Shown here piece by piece: positions 18,263 to 27,635 of a stretch of DNA of 64,000 nt (position 1 is the stretch's first letter; each line of letters begins with the position of its first letter). The position numbers were made by a program, and so were the translations under genes. The stretch is from contig NZ_FWXT01000001.1 in assembly GCF_900176535.1 (NCBI RefSeq), positions 806,001 to 870,000 on the forward strand. The letters run 5' to 3'. The notes beneath the pieces are model-generated. The model saw only the letters and a program-made list of their open reading frames with translations, was not told the origin of the DNA and did no database searches. Source of the stretch: Pedobacter africanus. Its GTDB lineage: Bacteria > Bacteroidota > Bacteroidia > Sphingobacteriales > Sphingobacteriaceae.

Positions 18263-19939
18263 TTATTTTACGTCAACACAATTAAATTCGTAACAAGCCA
18301 GGTTGCCCGCATTAAAATCAATGGTAAAGACCTGCATTTTATAGCCATCTGCGCTTGGGGCAATTAAGACATCGCCACTAGCTGAAACTGCATTCCCTAC
18401 AGCAGCATATTTGGCAGAAAACACCAATGCACTGGTTTTATCTACATTGCCTTTAAAATTCCCCATTGAAGAAACATCATAAATGTATAGCTCCGAAGAA
18501 ATGCCCCATCCCGGGAAATGACTTGGGCAGTAGAAGGCCAGGTATTTAGCATTGTTGAATTCTTTGGCATCGGCTAAACTGTTGTTAATGCCCCATCCAT
18601 TACCCGAAGTCTGATCGGCCAGGCTCAATGCCTTGGTGTTGTTTCCATCCAGGTAATACAGGTTGTTTACACCGCCATCGTAAAAGCCGGCAAAAGATCC
18701 GTCGGCAATGTCGGCACTTCTTGAAGTTACTTTAGTACCGTTTACGCCTGCACCCCAGAAAGGAATACCACCGGCAGTAATTACTTCGGCACTTCCTGCC
18801 ACACCATTTGTTATTACCCACCTCACAAACCTGTTAGAACCCGAAGCAGAAGTCCCCTCACAGGTGGCAATAAGAATTGCCTTTTCGTTCAGATTTCCAT
18901 AAACAGACATTTTACTTCCTACAGGAAAACCTGAGTTGTTTGTCCAGCTGATGAAAGCTTGAGGCGCAGTTGTTACCGCATTGGTTTTGTATATTTTTAA
19001 GGTTTCACCGGCATTGGCATAATCTGCCAGGATGATATTTCCGACAGCATCACTGGTAACAGTGCCATTACCTTTTGCAGCGCCTAAATTCATCAGCCCA
19101 ACATACTTGCCGGTACTTCTGTTGTAATATTTAGGTGCCTGCCCGTTGGCCGTAGAAACCACCAGGAAGTTGCCCGATGCCGCTAAACCTGGCCTGCTGC
19201 CATCGGTATACCCTAAAGTACCCAGGTTAAGGTTAAAACTTAAATTTTCAGAACCACTCCTAAAACCATAGGTAATTTTAGCCGGAGCCGTTTTCATAAT
19301 AGAGTAAGTTGTTTTGGTTAGCCCATCATGCGCGGTTACGGTAAGCTGGGCAGGGGCATTCAGGTTCATGCCTTCAAGGGAACGATCTAAAGTAGCATGT
19401 GCAGACATGGTGACCTCTACATTTACGGCCGACAGGTCTTCGACTGTAATTAAGGAAATCGTTTTCTTATCCTGATCAATGAGCCCGGTTACCCCTGCCG
19501 ACTCGATGTTAAAGAAAGTAATGCTTGATTTTTTAGATTTGGTACGTTCTCCCCTGATAGAAATCCGCTTCTGGTTGCCAAGCTGATCTGTAAAAGTAAA
19601 GAAGTTTTCCTTCGTAAGGTCCAGTATGCCCAGTTTTGGCTCGATTTTGCAATTGTTGGCAAGGTTGGCCTCAATCTTCATCGCCTTCATATACGGTGTA
19701 GTTTCATGATCGCTGTCTTCCGGGAAAAACCAGGGCACGGGGATCACAAACTGATCGGTTTCAGCTCCTGTTATATCAAACTTAACGGCTTCCGTTTCTT
19801 TAAGATCGCCGGTAGCAAACTTGGCCACCAGGCTGTTGATACCCCTGGCATCGTTTGTTGGCTGTACATACACCGCTTTTTTACAGCTTGTGAGGATAAC
19901 TACAGCCACTATAATGATATTGAATATGTGCTTTCTCAT
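18263..19939 (-). CDS. DUF5018-like surface lipoprotein
   Basis: From the ATG at 19939 (MRKHIFN) the protein has 558 residues, with a lipoprotein signal (VVILTSC, then KK). An upstream TTG-region start would overlap the SusD gene. An N-terminal half contains two Ig-like, DUF5018-type segments (FDITGAETDQFVIP, and LTVTAHDGLTKTTYSIM); the C-terminal half has repeats of a WD/beta-propeller kind (DAVGNIILADYANAGE, NLYYLDGNN). It probably binds glycan on the outside of the cell, like the SusE/F position in classical Sus operons. It lies 24 bp after the SusD stop. Confidence 0.65.
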   Translation of the reverse strand: MRKHIFNIIIVAVVILTSCKKAVYVQPTNDARGINSLVAKFATGDLKETEAVKFDITGAETDQFVIPVPWFFPEDSDHETTPYMKAMKIEANLANNCKIEPKLGILDLTKENFFTFTDQLGNQKRISIRGERTKSKKSSITFFNIESAGVTGLIDQDKKTISLITVEDLSAVNVEVTMSAHATLDRSLEGMNLNAPAQLTVTAHDGLTKTTYSIMKTAPAKITYGFRSGSENLSFNLNLGTLGYTDGSRPGLAASGNFLVVSTANGQAPKYYNRSTGKYVGLMNLGAAKGNGTVTSDAVGNIILADYANAGETLKIYKTNAVTTAPQAFISWTNNSGFPVGSKMSVYGNLNEKAILIATCEGTSASGSNRFVRWVITNGVAGSAEVITAGGIPFWGAGVNGTKVTSRSADIADGSFAGFYDGGVNNLYYLDGNNTKALSLADQTSGNGWGINNSLADAKEFNNAKYLAFYCPSHFPGWGISSELYIYDVSSMGNFKGNVDKTSALVFSAKYAAVGNAVSASGDVLIAPSADGYKMQVFTIDFNAGNLACYEFNCVDVK

Positions 19940-19962
19940 ATTTACATTTCTTAATAATGCAA

Positions 19963-21594
19963 TTAATTCCACTCAGGAAATTGTTTTACCGCTCTGTTGT
20001 TTGTGATTTCAACCGTGGGCAACGGAATACGGTACATCTTTGCCGGAAAATTACGGTCCTGTTTGTCACAGTCTACATAAGTGTACTTAAACCCGGCCCC
20101 TGCTTTCTCTATCTTCAGTCCGTGTACACGCTTTCCGGTAAACGCGCTTTCGGCCAGCTTCCAACGTTTCATATCCCAGTAGTAGAACCCCTCAAAGGCC
20201 AGCTCTACTTTTCTTTCCTGCATAATGGCGGCCATCAGGTCGGGGCCGCTTTTATCGCGGTAGGGCAGTCCTACCCTGGCCCTTACTTTACGTACTGCCG
20301 CATTGGCATCTGCAGTGGCATTAGAACGGTAACAGGCCTCTGCATAATTCAGCAATACTTCGGCTAAACGAAAGGCCGTCCAGGGTTGTGTTGATCCATC
20401 TTTGCTCAGATCGATATTTTCATCCAGCAGCTTTCTTAAAAAATAGCCGGTCACGGTGCGCCCTGCGGGTACAGCATCGTCTTTCCAACTTGCCCAGCCA
20501 TCTGTCCCATCAATAAAAGGCTCTATTTTACGTCCTTTCCAACTTGCGCCATTATATAAGATGCTGGCCTGAAAACGAGGTTCCAGATTTGCATAAGGTG
20601 GTTCATCCGTAGTTCCGGAGGTATTGTGCCAGGCAGTCCAGTCCGGGAAACCGCCAATTGTTTTCAGCTCATAAGACTCTACCATTTCCTGTGTAGGAGT
20701 GCCCATGGCCCCAGCTCCCTTGCGGTCGCCGCCAGGTGCATAATTTGCGTCAAAACTATGTGTAAAGGACGCCTTATTGTAACTGTACTGAAGAATAGCT
20801 TCGGTATTTCCCATTTTAAATGCATCAGCATAATTGCCTGTCAGTTCATAGCCTATTTCCAATACTTTGGCGCCTGCAATCTTTGCTGCTTCCCAGCGTT
20901 CGGCATACAACATTGCTCTTGACAACAAGGCGTAAGCTGCCCCGACTGTTACCCTCCCATTCGGATTTTTACTGTTCAGCAAGTGTTGTGCAGCAAAATT
21001 TAAATCGGCCTGTACAAAATCCCAGCCCTGTGCTTCAGTGCTCAGGCCGGTACTTTTATTGATTTTTGAAAGGTCCTCATCGTAAATGATGACTTCCTTA
21101 TAGCGTTTTACCAGATCAAAGTAAAGCTGGGCCCGGAAAAACCTGATTTCAGCCTCCAGCCGGTTGCGGTCTGCATCTGCAAAAGTGCCATACTTTTTAA
21201 GATTGGACAAAGCTTCGTTAACACGTCTCACCTGCTCATAAACTTCTGCCCAGTTGCCCAGGTAAACAGCCACATAGTTGGGTGTGAGCACACTGCCACC
21301 GTAAGCAATTTCATTAGGGATATACATAAAAGCATTGTAGGTCATTGATGAATATTTAAATGCATCTGTAAAACCATCGGTCATGCCTGCAATTGATTGC
21401 CCCTTGCTGAAGTTGCCAAAATAATTCAGGTCATGATAAAAGCTGTTGATGGCCAGCTCAGCATATTCGACCTTGCTCCATACCAGTTTATCTGAGGCTG
21501 CAGAAGTAGGTGTCATGTCCAGGTACTTTTTACAGGAAGAAAAACTTAAAGCGGCCAGGCCAATCAAAGCAGCTTTGTAGATATATTTTTTCAT
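19963..21594 (-). CDS. RagB/SusD family outer membrane lipoprotein (module 2)
   Basis: From the ATG at 21594 the protein has 543 residues with a lipobox (LSFSSC, then KKYLDMTPT, the common SusD start). The helical SusD pattern is present, including RLEAEIRFFRAQLYFDLVKRYK, and the C-terminal block QERKVELAFEGFYYWDMKRWK. It should form the lid of the SusC channel encoded just upstream. The next genes downstream encode a surface lipoprotein and glycan-active proteins, so a carbohydrate ligand is likely. Confidence 0.92.
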   Translation of the reverse strand: MKKYIYKAALIGLAALSFSSCKKYLDMTPTSAASDKLVWSKVEYAELAINSFYHDLNYFGNFSKGQSIAGMTDGFTDAFKYSSMTYNAFMYIPNEIAYGGSVLTPNYVAVYLGNWAEVYEQVRRVNEALSNLKKYGTFADADRNRLEAEIRFFRAQLYFDLVKRYKEVIIYDEDLSKINKSTGLSTEAQGWDFVQADLNFAAQHLLNSKNPNGRVTVGAAYALLSRAMLYAERWEAAKIAGAKVLEIGYELTGNYADAFKMGNTEAILQYSYNKASFTHSFDANYAPGGDRKGAGAMGTPTQEMVESYELKTIGGFPDWTAWHNTSGTTDEPPYANLEPRFQASILYNGASWKGRKIEPFIDGTDGWASWKDDAVPAGRTVTGYFLRKLLDENIDLSKDGSTQPWTAFRLAEVLLNYAEACYRSNATADANAAVRKVRARVGLPYRDKSGPDLMAAIMQERKVELAFEGFYYWDMKRWKLAESAFTGKRVHGLKIEKAGAGFKYTYVDCDKQDRNFPAKMYRIPLPTVEITNNRAVKQFPEWN

Positions 21595-21612
21595 TTGAAT
21601 CAAAATTTAAGG

Positions 21613-24600
21613 TTAAAAAGAGAGTGTTGCACCGGCCATAAATATCCGCTGCTGCGGATAATAGCCATTGTTTACACCAGGCGACTCGGGATCGACACCT
21701 TTTGGCAGTCCCGACAGGGTAAATATGTTAGAGCCCTCAACAAAAAAACGCAGTGTGCCCAGCCCCATTTTATCCATCATCTTTTTAGGTATGGAATAGC
21801 CGATCTGTGCAGACTTTAAGCGGATATATTTTCCATCCCTGAACCAGAAGGTTGAAGCCAGTCCATTATCGCCCCCATGTGTAGTGGAACTCAGGGTCAT
21901 TCTTGGAAATGTTCCGTTAGGGTTATCTATGCTATAGGCGTTCTCTACCAAAAATAACGGAGAGTTTGCCCCCTCTTTAAAGGTTTGCGTCCAGATGGTA
22001 TTGTCATCGTAATAATTGTAATAGGTACCGGTTAACGATACGTCAAAAAACATCCCCCCGGTGAGCTGGGCATTGAAGTCAAAACCATTCCATTCGGCAG
22101 CCAGGTTAAGGCCATAAGTAAGCTCGGGCCTGTTTGGCCTTCCGATCAGGCCCCTGTCCTGATAATCAATTTTACCATCTCCATTCAGGTCCCGGTATTT
22201 TACATCCCCCATATTCGGACGACTGCCATACCAGGCCGAATTATCGATTTCCTCTTCTGAGCGGAACAAACCATCCGCAATCCAACCAGAAACTATTCCT
22301 GTTCTTTTTCCGGTAATCTTTTGAATTTCGGGCGCATTCTCACTATCCGGATATTTTATCCAGCGGTTTCTGGCAAAAGTAACATTAGGGGATATGCGAT
22401 AATTAAACGCTTTTCCGCCGAGGTTAAAACTCTTACTGTGTTTCAACAACAGTTCAAACCCTCTTGCATCTGTTGCGCTGAAGTTCTCATAAGAAAAGTA
22501 ATAACCACCCATTGAAGGGGGATATCCGGCCGACATACCCGTCAGGATATCATAGGTATAAGTATAAAAGGCATCGAACTCCAGCCCTAACAGCCCTTTC
22601 CACATCGTCATATCGACCCCGACATTATAGGAAAGTGTCTTTTCCCAGGACAGGTTTGGATTGGCAATAACACTGGTATATAATGAATTTTGCAGGGCGC
22701 CATTTACCGGCAATTTGCTGCCAAAAGAGTAAGTACTCAGGAAAGCAAAATCGGGCACGCCGTCATTTCCCAGCAAACCTGCAGAGGCACGGATTTTCAA
22801 ATCATCAATGCTGGTCTGGTTGCGCATGAAATCTTCTTTGGACACCCTCCAAGCCAATGAAGCCGAAGGGAAGAAACCCCATCTTTTGCCTTCAACATTG
22901 CCTGCAAACTTATAAGAGCCATCATACCTGCCTGTAAATTCAGCAAGGTATTTTTCGTTGTAATCGTACTTTAAACGGAACACATACCCCAGGCTCCTGG
23001 ATCCGGCACTACTTCCGCCAATCGGACTATCTGCCGGTGTATTCAGGCCCAGTTCGGGCAGTTCCGGGAAGGCCACATCTTTGGCATAGGCCGATAACGA
23101 GTTCGACTTATTGTCGCGGATCTCTACCAGTGCCAGCACATCAAAATTGTGTCTGGCAAAAGTGTTTTTATAACCCACACTTCCCTGTCCTACCAGTTGT
23201 CTATTCTGAGACTGGCCTTCGCCCAGGAAATTGAACGACCGTCCTCGTGGATCGAGCATTTTATTGAAACCCAGCTTACTGGTTGCATCTGTTAACCTTA
23301 CCGCATTTACCGAATAGTAAGTATCCAGGTTTTTATTGTGTGAGGTGCTGTAATCATAAGCTCCTGTAGCTTTAAAACTTAGGCCCTTTAACCAGGGTGT
23401 TTTGTATTCAAGGGATATATTGGTCTGCAAATCTACAGCACTTGTTTTTTTGTAGCCTGATTCATTGATTGCAGCAAGCGGGCTATTTGGCGCACCCGAA
23501 TTGTTTCTTGGGGTAATACCGGTATAAAGACCATTGTACTTAACCGGCAGGTAAGGGTGCATTCCTATAGTTTGCTTGGCAATGGAAAACCATCCCTGTT
23601 CCCCTAAACTCGGACTGCTGTCTGTACCTCCTGAAAGAAAACCAGGTGTTTGCCTGTATCCTGTATTACCGGCTACACCAAATTCCATGTTCAGGTGCTG
23701 TGCAATCCTGGTACTGATGTTACTGCGCAGGTTATAACGGTCGTATTCAAAATTTTTGATGTTACCTTTATTGCCCAGATAGCCCAGCGATACAAAATAA
23801 TTGGTATTGTCTTTACCGCCCTGTACGGAAAGGTTGTGTTTGGTGGTCCGTCCGGTTCCAAATACTTCATCGATATAGTTTACATTGTCCCAGCCGTCGT
23901 TAGGGTCTCCGTTCAGCATCGCATCCACATCCGCTTTCAGGAAAATCGGGGTATATTCATTTCTGTTTTTGATGGTGCCATTTGCCAGCTTATCCATCAT
24001 GTCGGCCATGTTGTAATAGTGGGCAAACTGAGGCCCATCCATAAATTCCGGGAAATTGGCATTTAGCGAAACACCGGTAGCGCCACTGTAATTTAAAGTT
24101 GGTTTTCCCGAAAGTCCTTTTTTGGTGGTGATGATCACCACCCCGCCAGCAGCTTTTAAACCATAAACTGAAGCTGCAGCACCATCTTTCAATACCGATA
24201 TGCTCTCCACATCATTTGGGTCCAGATCATTGATAGAACGCGGCATTCCGTCTACAATATAGGTAACCGCATAATTGGAACCACGTATCCTCAATGAGGC
24301 CTGGTCAACACCCGGCTCGCCCGATTCCTGTACCGATGATATACCCGGAAGCCGGCCGCCCAATAAACTGGATAGGTTGGTAGATGGCCCCTTCAGCAAT
24401 TCCTCGCCTTTAATAGAGGATACCGCACCTGACAGGGAAGACTTCTTCTGGGTTCCATACCCCACTACCACCACCTCGCTCAGCGCTGTCATGTCAACCT
24501 TCAAGACCAGGCTGATCGTTTTTTCGGCTTTTACTTCCCTGGTTTCATAGCCCATATAAGTAACCACAAGTATGGCATTTTCATCTACTCCGGGAATAAA

Positions 24601-25110
24601 GAACTCTCCTTTTTCGTTTGTTCTGGCTACCCTGTTGGTCCCTTTAACTGTAATAGAAGCCCCTGCAAGGTCATTTCCCGTTTCTGTCAGGACCTTTCCG
24701 CGTACATCAATTGCCTGCAAACCTGCAATAAGGTTATCCAGAAAGTTTTTTTCTTTGGCCCTGATCAGCACGGTTTTTTCGTCAATGGTGTATTTCAAAG
24801 GCTGCCCTTCAAATATTTTCCGTAAAACCACATCAATTTCAGCATCCTTAACATGGATACTTACACTTTTCGCGTCTTTCAGTATAGCAGAGGTGAATAA
24901 AAAATCGTAACCGCTCTGGGCCCTGATCTGATCAAAGACCTTCCTTAGCGGGGCGTTCTTTTCAGACAGGGTTATTTTTTGCGCATAAGAACTTGCGCTA
25001 ACCTGTAAAATGGCGGTGAATAGAATTAGCAGGGTAAACCTCATAATCAGCAAAATTCTTGCGATACAGTCTGGCGGCTGTACCATTTTCTTTGAGTAAA
25101 AATTGTACAT
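21613..25110 (-). CDS. SusC/RagA TonB-linked outer membrane channel with STN domain (module 2)
   Basis: I place the start at the ATG at 25110 because the sequence then aligns with the other SusC here: a basic stretch with PPD/PPG, then a signal peptide ending VSASSYAQ. That gives 1165 residues. An STN domain follows (ITLSEKNAPLRKVFDQI), a carboxypeptidase-like domain (DVRGKVLTETGNDLAGASITVKG), the SusC signature VVVGYGTQKKSSLSGA, VDGMPRS, and a barrel ending in an aromatic-rich beta strand (MAGATLSF). It should import an oligosaccharide and signal to the FecR of module 2. Confidence 0.93.
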   Translation of the reverse strand: MYNFYSKKMVQPPDCIARILLIMRFTLLILFTAILQVSASSYAQKITLSEKNAPLRKVFDQIRAQSGYDFLFTSAILKDAKSVSIHVKDAEIDVVLRKIFEGQPLKYTIDEKTVLIRAKEKNFLDNLIAGLQAIDVRGKVLTETGNDLAGASITVKGTNRVARTNEKGEFFIPGVDENAILVVTYMGYETREVKAEKTISLVLKVDMTALSEVVVVGYGTQKKSSLSGAVSSIKGEELLKGPSTNLSSLLGGRLPGISSVQESGEPGVDQASLRIRGSNYAVTYIVDGMPRSINDLDPNDVESISVLKDGAAASVYGLKAAGGVVIITTKKGLSGKPTLNYSGATGVSLNANFPEFMDGPQFAHYYNMADMMDKLANGTIKNRNEYTPIFLKADVDAMLNGDPNDGWDNVNYIDEVFGTGRTTKHNLSVQGGKDNTNYFVSLGYLGNKGNIKNFEYDRYNLRSNISTRIAQHLNMEFGVAGNTGYRQTPGFLSGGTDSSPSLGEQGWFSIAKQTIGMHPYLPVKYNGLYTGITPRNNSGAPNSPLAAINESGYKKTSAVDLQTNISLEYKTPWLKGLSFKATGAYDYSTSHNKNLDTYYSVNAVRLTDATSKLGFNKMLDPRGRSFNFLGEGQSQNRQLVGQGSVGYKNTFARHNFDVLALVEIRDNKSNSLSAYAKDVAFPELPELGLNTPADSPIGGSSAGSRSLGYVFRLKYDYNEKYLAEFTGRYDGSYKFAGNVEGKRWGFFPSASLAWRVSKEDFMRNQTSIDDLKIRASAGLLGNDGVPDFAFLSTYSFGSKLPVNGALQNSLYTSVIANPNLSWEKTLSYNVGVDMTMWKGLLGLEFDAFYTYTYDILTGMSAGYPPSMGGYYFSYENFSATDARGFELLLKHSKSFNLGGKAFNYRISPNVTFARNRWIKYPDSENAPEIQKITGKRTGIVSGWIADGLFRSEEEIDNSAWYGSRPNMGDVKYRDLNGDGKIDYQDRGLIGRPNRPELTYGLNLAAEWNGFDFNAQLTGGMFFDVSLTGTYYNYYDDNTIWTQTFKEGANSPLFLVENAYSIDNPNGTFPRMTLSSTTHGGDNGLASTFWFRDGKYIRLKSAQIGYSIPKKMMDKMGLGTLRFFVEGSNIFTLSGLPKGVDPESPGVNNGYYPQQRIFMAGATLSF

Positions 25111-25197
25111 TTGATAAGTTTGGTTAGGCGATTTTACCTTTTCATTTTGCAAGATGGCGAAGGTAACCGCAGTGAGTTGATATGTAATTAATGTATT

Positions 25198-25230
25198 GGC
25201 AATCCAGACTTAGTCAGGATTCCGATTGCC
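25198..25230. other. hairpin in the FecR-SusC gap (module 2)
   Basis: GGCAATC (25198-25204) pairs with GATTGCC (25224-25230); inside, a shorter AATCC/GGATT pairing competes. The stem has no T tract on the minus side. It is in the same intergenic place as the hairpin of module 1 but its sequence is unrelated. Confidence 0.4.
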
Positions 25231-25266
25231 GTCGGTTTCCTGGCTTATCAAGGACTATCTTTGTGA

Positions 25267-26433
25267 TCAGTTTTTGATGACGATAATCCTCCTTCCTTCT
25301 ATTTTAAAGTGAACTACTCCGGTTGATTCCAGCATTTTAAGCATCTGACCGATGTTCTTTTCGCGCGAGAGCGCACCATTAAATCTCTCTCCGGAAACAT
25401 CGCCCCTGAATTCCACCTCTACATTATACCAGCGCGCAATTTTGCGCATTACACCCTGGATATCTTCATTATCGAAATCAAAGGTTCCGTTTTTCCAGGC
25501 AATAACCTGTGTAATGTTTACCTCTTTTACCAAAAAACCCTCAGGCCTGCTCAAAGCCTGTTGCCCTGGCTTTAAAACCGACGAATGCTTTACCGCCCCC
25601 AGGCCGGCAACCTTTACCATTCCCTCTACCAAAGTTGTTTTTGTATCCGGCTCATCGGCGTAACTGTTCACATTAAACTGCGTTCCAAGTACTTCTACCT
25701 GCTGCTTGTCTGTTGCCACAATAAAAGGTTTCCGTTTCCCGGCAGTATTGTTTGCTGCACCTGCAGGCTGTAGCATCACTTTTGCAACCTCGAAATAAGC
25801 TTCTCCCCGGAGCGCGACCCTACGCTCGTTAACCCGGTTTAAATTGGTTGGATAGGTTAAACTGGAAGCGGCGTTAAGCACTACCAGTGAACCGTCTGGT
25901 AAACGGACCTGGAAAGTTTCTCCGTTCGCTGTAGAAAGGGTATTGTAAGTTGCCGTAGCTGATGGAGCAGCTTGTGTGACCTTGTAAATGATCTGTCCAT
26001 CTGCTGTCTTCGAAATGGTCACGCCCGACTCTGTAGCCAGCTCTCCTTTATGGGCATCAGATAAGGTAATCTTTTTTCCGTTTGCCAGTGTAAGAGTTGC
26101 CGAATTTCTTCCGGGCAACACCTCATCGGCACTGAGGCTGGAGGGCTGATGTTGGCCAAACGGCCGGTACTCTGCTTTAAAGAAATAAAGGAAGCCGAGC
26201 ATTAATGCTATGACCGCAGCAATACGGGGCCAGTAACTGAATTTCCTGGCATTTACAACGGGGCCAGGCAACTGGCTAAACACTTCGGCCTTTATTTCTG
26301 CAATTCTTTCAGCAGACAGATCAGCAGTTGTATTGTGGAATTCAAAAAGCCATTTCTCAACTGCGGCCTTTTCGGCTTCAGTACATAGGCCTGCATTGTA
26401 TTTAATAAGTAATTCTCTCTCTTGTTCTGACAT
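25267..26433 (-). CDS. FecR family anti-sigma factor (module 2)
   Basis: The 388-residue protein has an N-terminal cytoplasmic region, one membrane segment (about 69-86, IAAVIALMLGFLYFF), a FecR domain (NGETFQVRLPDGSLVVLNAAS and RGEAYFEVAKV) and a C-terminal DUF4974-like domain (IQGVMRKIARWYNVEVEFRG). It should bind and restrain the sigma factor encoded 85 bp upstream, and receive a signal from the STN domain of the SusC protein downstream. Confidence 0.92.
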   Translation of the reverse strand: MSEQERELLIKYNAGLCTEAEKAAVEKWLFEFHNTTADLSAERIAEIKAEVFSQLPGPVVNARKFSYWPRIAAVIALMLGFLYFFKAEYRPFGQHQPSSLSADEVLPGRNSATLTLANGKKITLSDAHKGELATESGVTISKTADGQIIYKVTQAAPSATATYNTLSTANGETFQVRLPDGSLVVLNAASSLTYPTNLNRVNERRVALRGEAYFEVAKVMLQPAGAANNTAGKRKPFIVATDKQQVEVLGTQFNVNSYADEPDTKTTLVEGMVKVAGLGAVKHSSVLKPGQQALSRPEGFLVKEVNITQVIAWKNGTFDFDNEDIQGVMRKIARWYNVEVEFRGDVSGERFNGALSREKNIGQMLKMLESTGVVHFKIEGRRIIVIKN

Positions 26434-26518
26434 AGCTAAAAGCGGATAGTTCCCGTATTTAAAGACATTACGGGGAAGTACATGCTATACGTGCAGAAAA
26501 AAATGAAAATTATTTTAA

Positions 26519-27097
26519 TTAAATTTTTGTCAAGAGCATCAGGAAAACAAAAAGCCCAAGCTTAGCCCTCAGGCGCATCAATGCATTCGACATCTGGCGG
26601 TGCACTGTTTTTTCGGAAATAGACAGTTCGTCTGCTATTTCTTTATAGGTATAATTGGATTTCCGGCTCAATTCAAAGATCTTCCGCATCTTAACGGGCA
26701 ATGCCTGTATTTCTTTATCGATATAAGCCATGAGTTGTTTTTCCCTCACCAGATGATCTGTTTTGGCCTCCTCCTGTTCCGTAGGAAAAGAAATAGAGCC
26801 CATATACTTATCGGTTACCCGCTTATGCAGAAAAAGATCTATAATCCTGTTGTTAACAGCGGTAAAACAATAGGCCGAAATTGCACAGTTAAAATTCAGT
26901 GTACCGCGTTTAACCCAGAGTACAGTAAAAAAATCCTGCACTACATCTTTTGCTTCGGCCTCGTTTTTAAGACGTTTAAATGCATAGACAAAAAGTAATT
27001 GGAAATAGCGGTCGTATAAGCGGGCATAGGCCGAGTGATCGCCTTCTTTTAAAAGCGTAATTAACTGTTGATCGGTATAACCATTATAACCTGTCAT
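26519..27097 (-). CDS. ECF RNA polymerase sigma-70 factor (module 2)
   Basis: This 192-residue ECF sigma factor has region 2 (YDRYFQLLFVYAFKRLKNEAE, DFFTVLWVKRG) and region 4 (TYKEIADELSISEKTVHRQM). It heads module 2. The DNA upstream (27103-27271) is AT-rich, with no clear -7 box of the housekeeping type, so it may be transcribed weakly or from an unusual promoter. Confidence 0.92.
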   Translation of the reverse strand: MTGYNGYTDQQLITLLKEGDHSAYARLYDRYFQLLFVYAFKRLKNEAEAKDVVQDFFTVLWVKRGTLNFNCAISAYCFTAVNNRIIDLFLHKRVTDKYMGSISFPTEQEEAKTDHLVREKQLMAYIDKEIQALPVKMRKIFELSRKSNYTYKEIADELSISEKTVHRQMSNALMRLRAKLGLFVFLMLLTKI

Positions 27098-27271
27098 TTG
27101 CCCAGCCGGTCCATTGATATGATTTACAGCACATCAATGGCTGCATCATTATTTAAATAAAAAAAAACACCTCCTTATTAATAATAAATGAATGTAGATT
27201 ATATTTTAATAAGATCAAAAAAGTTTTTAATATTTTTAATTAACTGATTTCAAACATAGCCGTTGTCTATT

Positions 27272-27502
27272 TTAATCCTCTTTACAGCTTATGCTCATCT
27301 CACTAGTGGGCCAGGAAGTGATCTCCTCGCTAAGCACTAAGTTGCTGGCTTCTTGCAATGTTTTATCGCATACAGTTCTTGTTTTTTCCGATCCTGTTTT
27401 TTTAATGGTACATTTCCAGCATCCTACTTTATCATCTTGGGTACAGGAAATCAAGCCACAAATGATCAGAGTCAGGGTGCAGCGTAAAAAAATATTGGTC
27501 AT
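27272..27502 (-). CDS. small putative lipoprotein (76 aa)
   Basis: The 76-residue protein starts with a short positive N-terminus and a hydrophobic stretch ending in a lipobox (LISC at residue 20). The mature part has four further Cys (GCWKC, VCDK, SISC), so disulfides or a bound metal are possible. I recognise no family. There is no strong ribosome binding site, which is common in this phylum. Confidence 0.5.
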   Translation of the reverse strand: MTNIFLRCTLTLIICGLISCTQDDKVGCWKCTIKKTGSEKTRTVCDKTLQEASNLVLSEEITSWPTSEMSISCKED

Positions 27503-27635
27503 TGCAGCGAGTTTGTGCGAATATAGAAATTTTTAGATCGCCCCTGCTATTTTTCATCATCACGAAAACTAAAGCAGCAGGTCTTTGTTCATTAGGCAAA
27601 TAGTACTACCTAACAGATACATAAATCATTTACAC

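Noticed and set aside
27084..27149. 21-codon frame overlapping the start of the module 2 sigma factor, with an AGGAGGT sequence upstream
   Set aside because: The Shine-Dalgarno-like sequence is about 20 bases away from the ATG, too far, and the peptide (MMQPLMCCKSY...) has no pattern of a known leader peptide.
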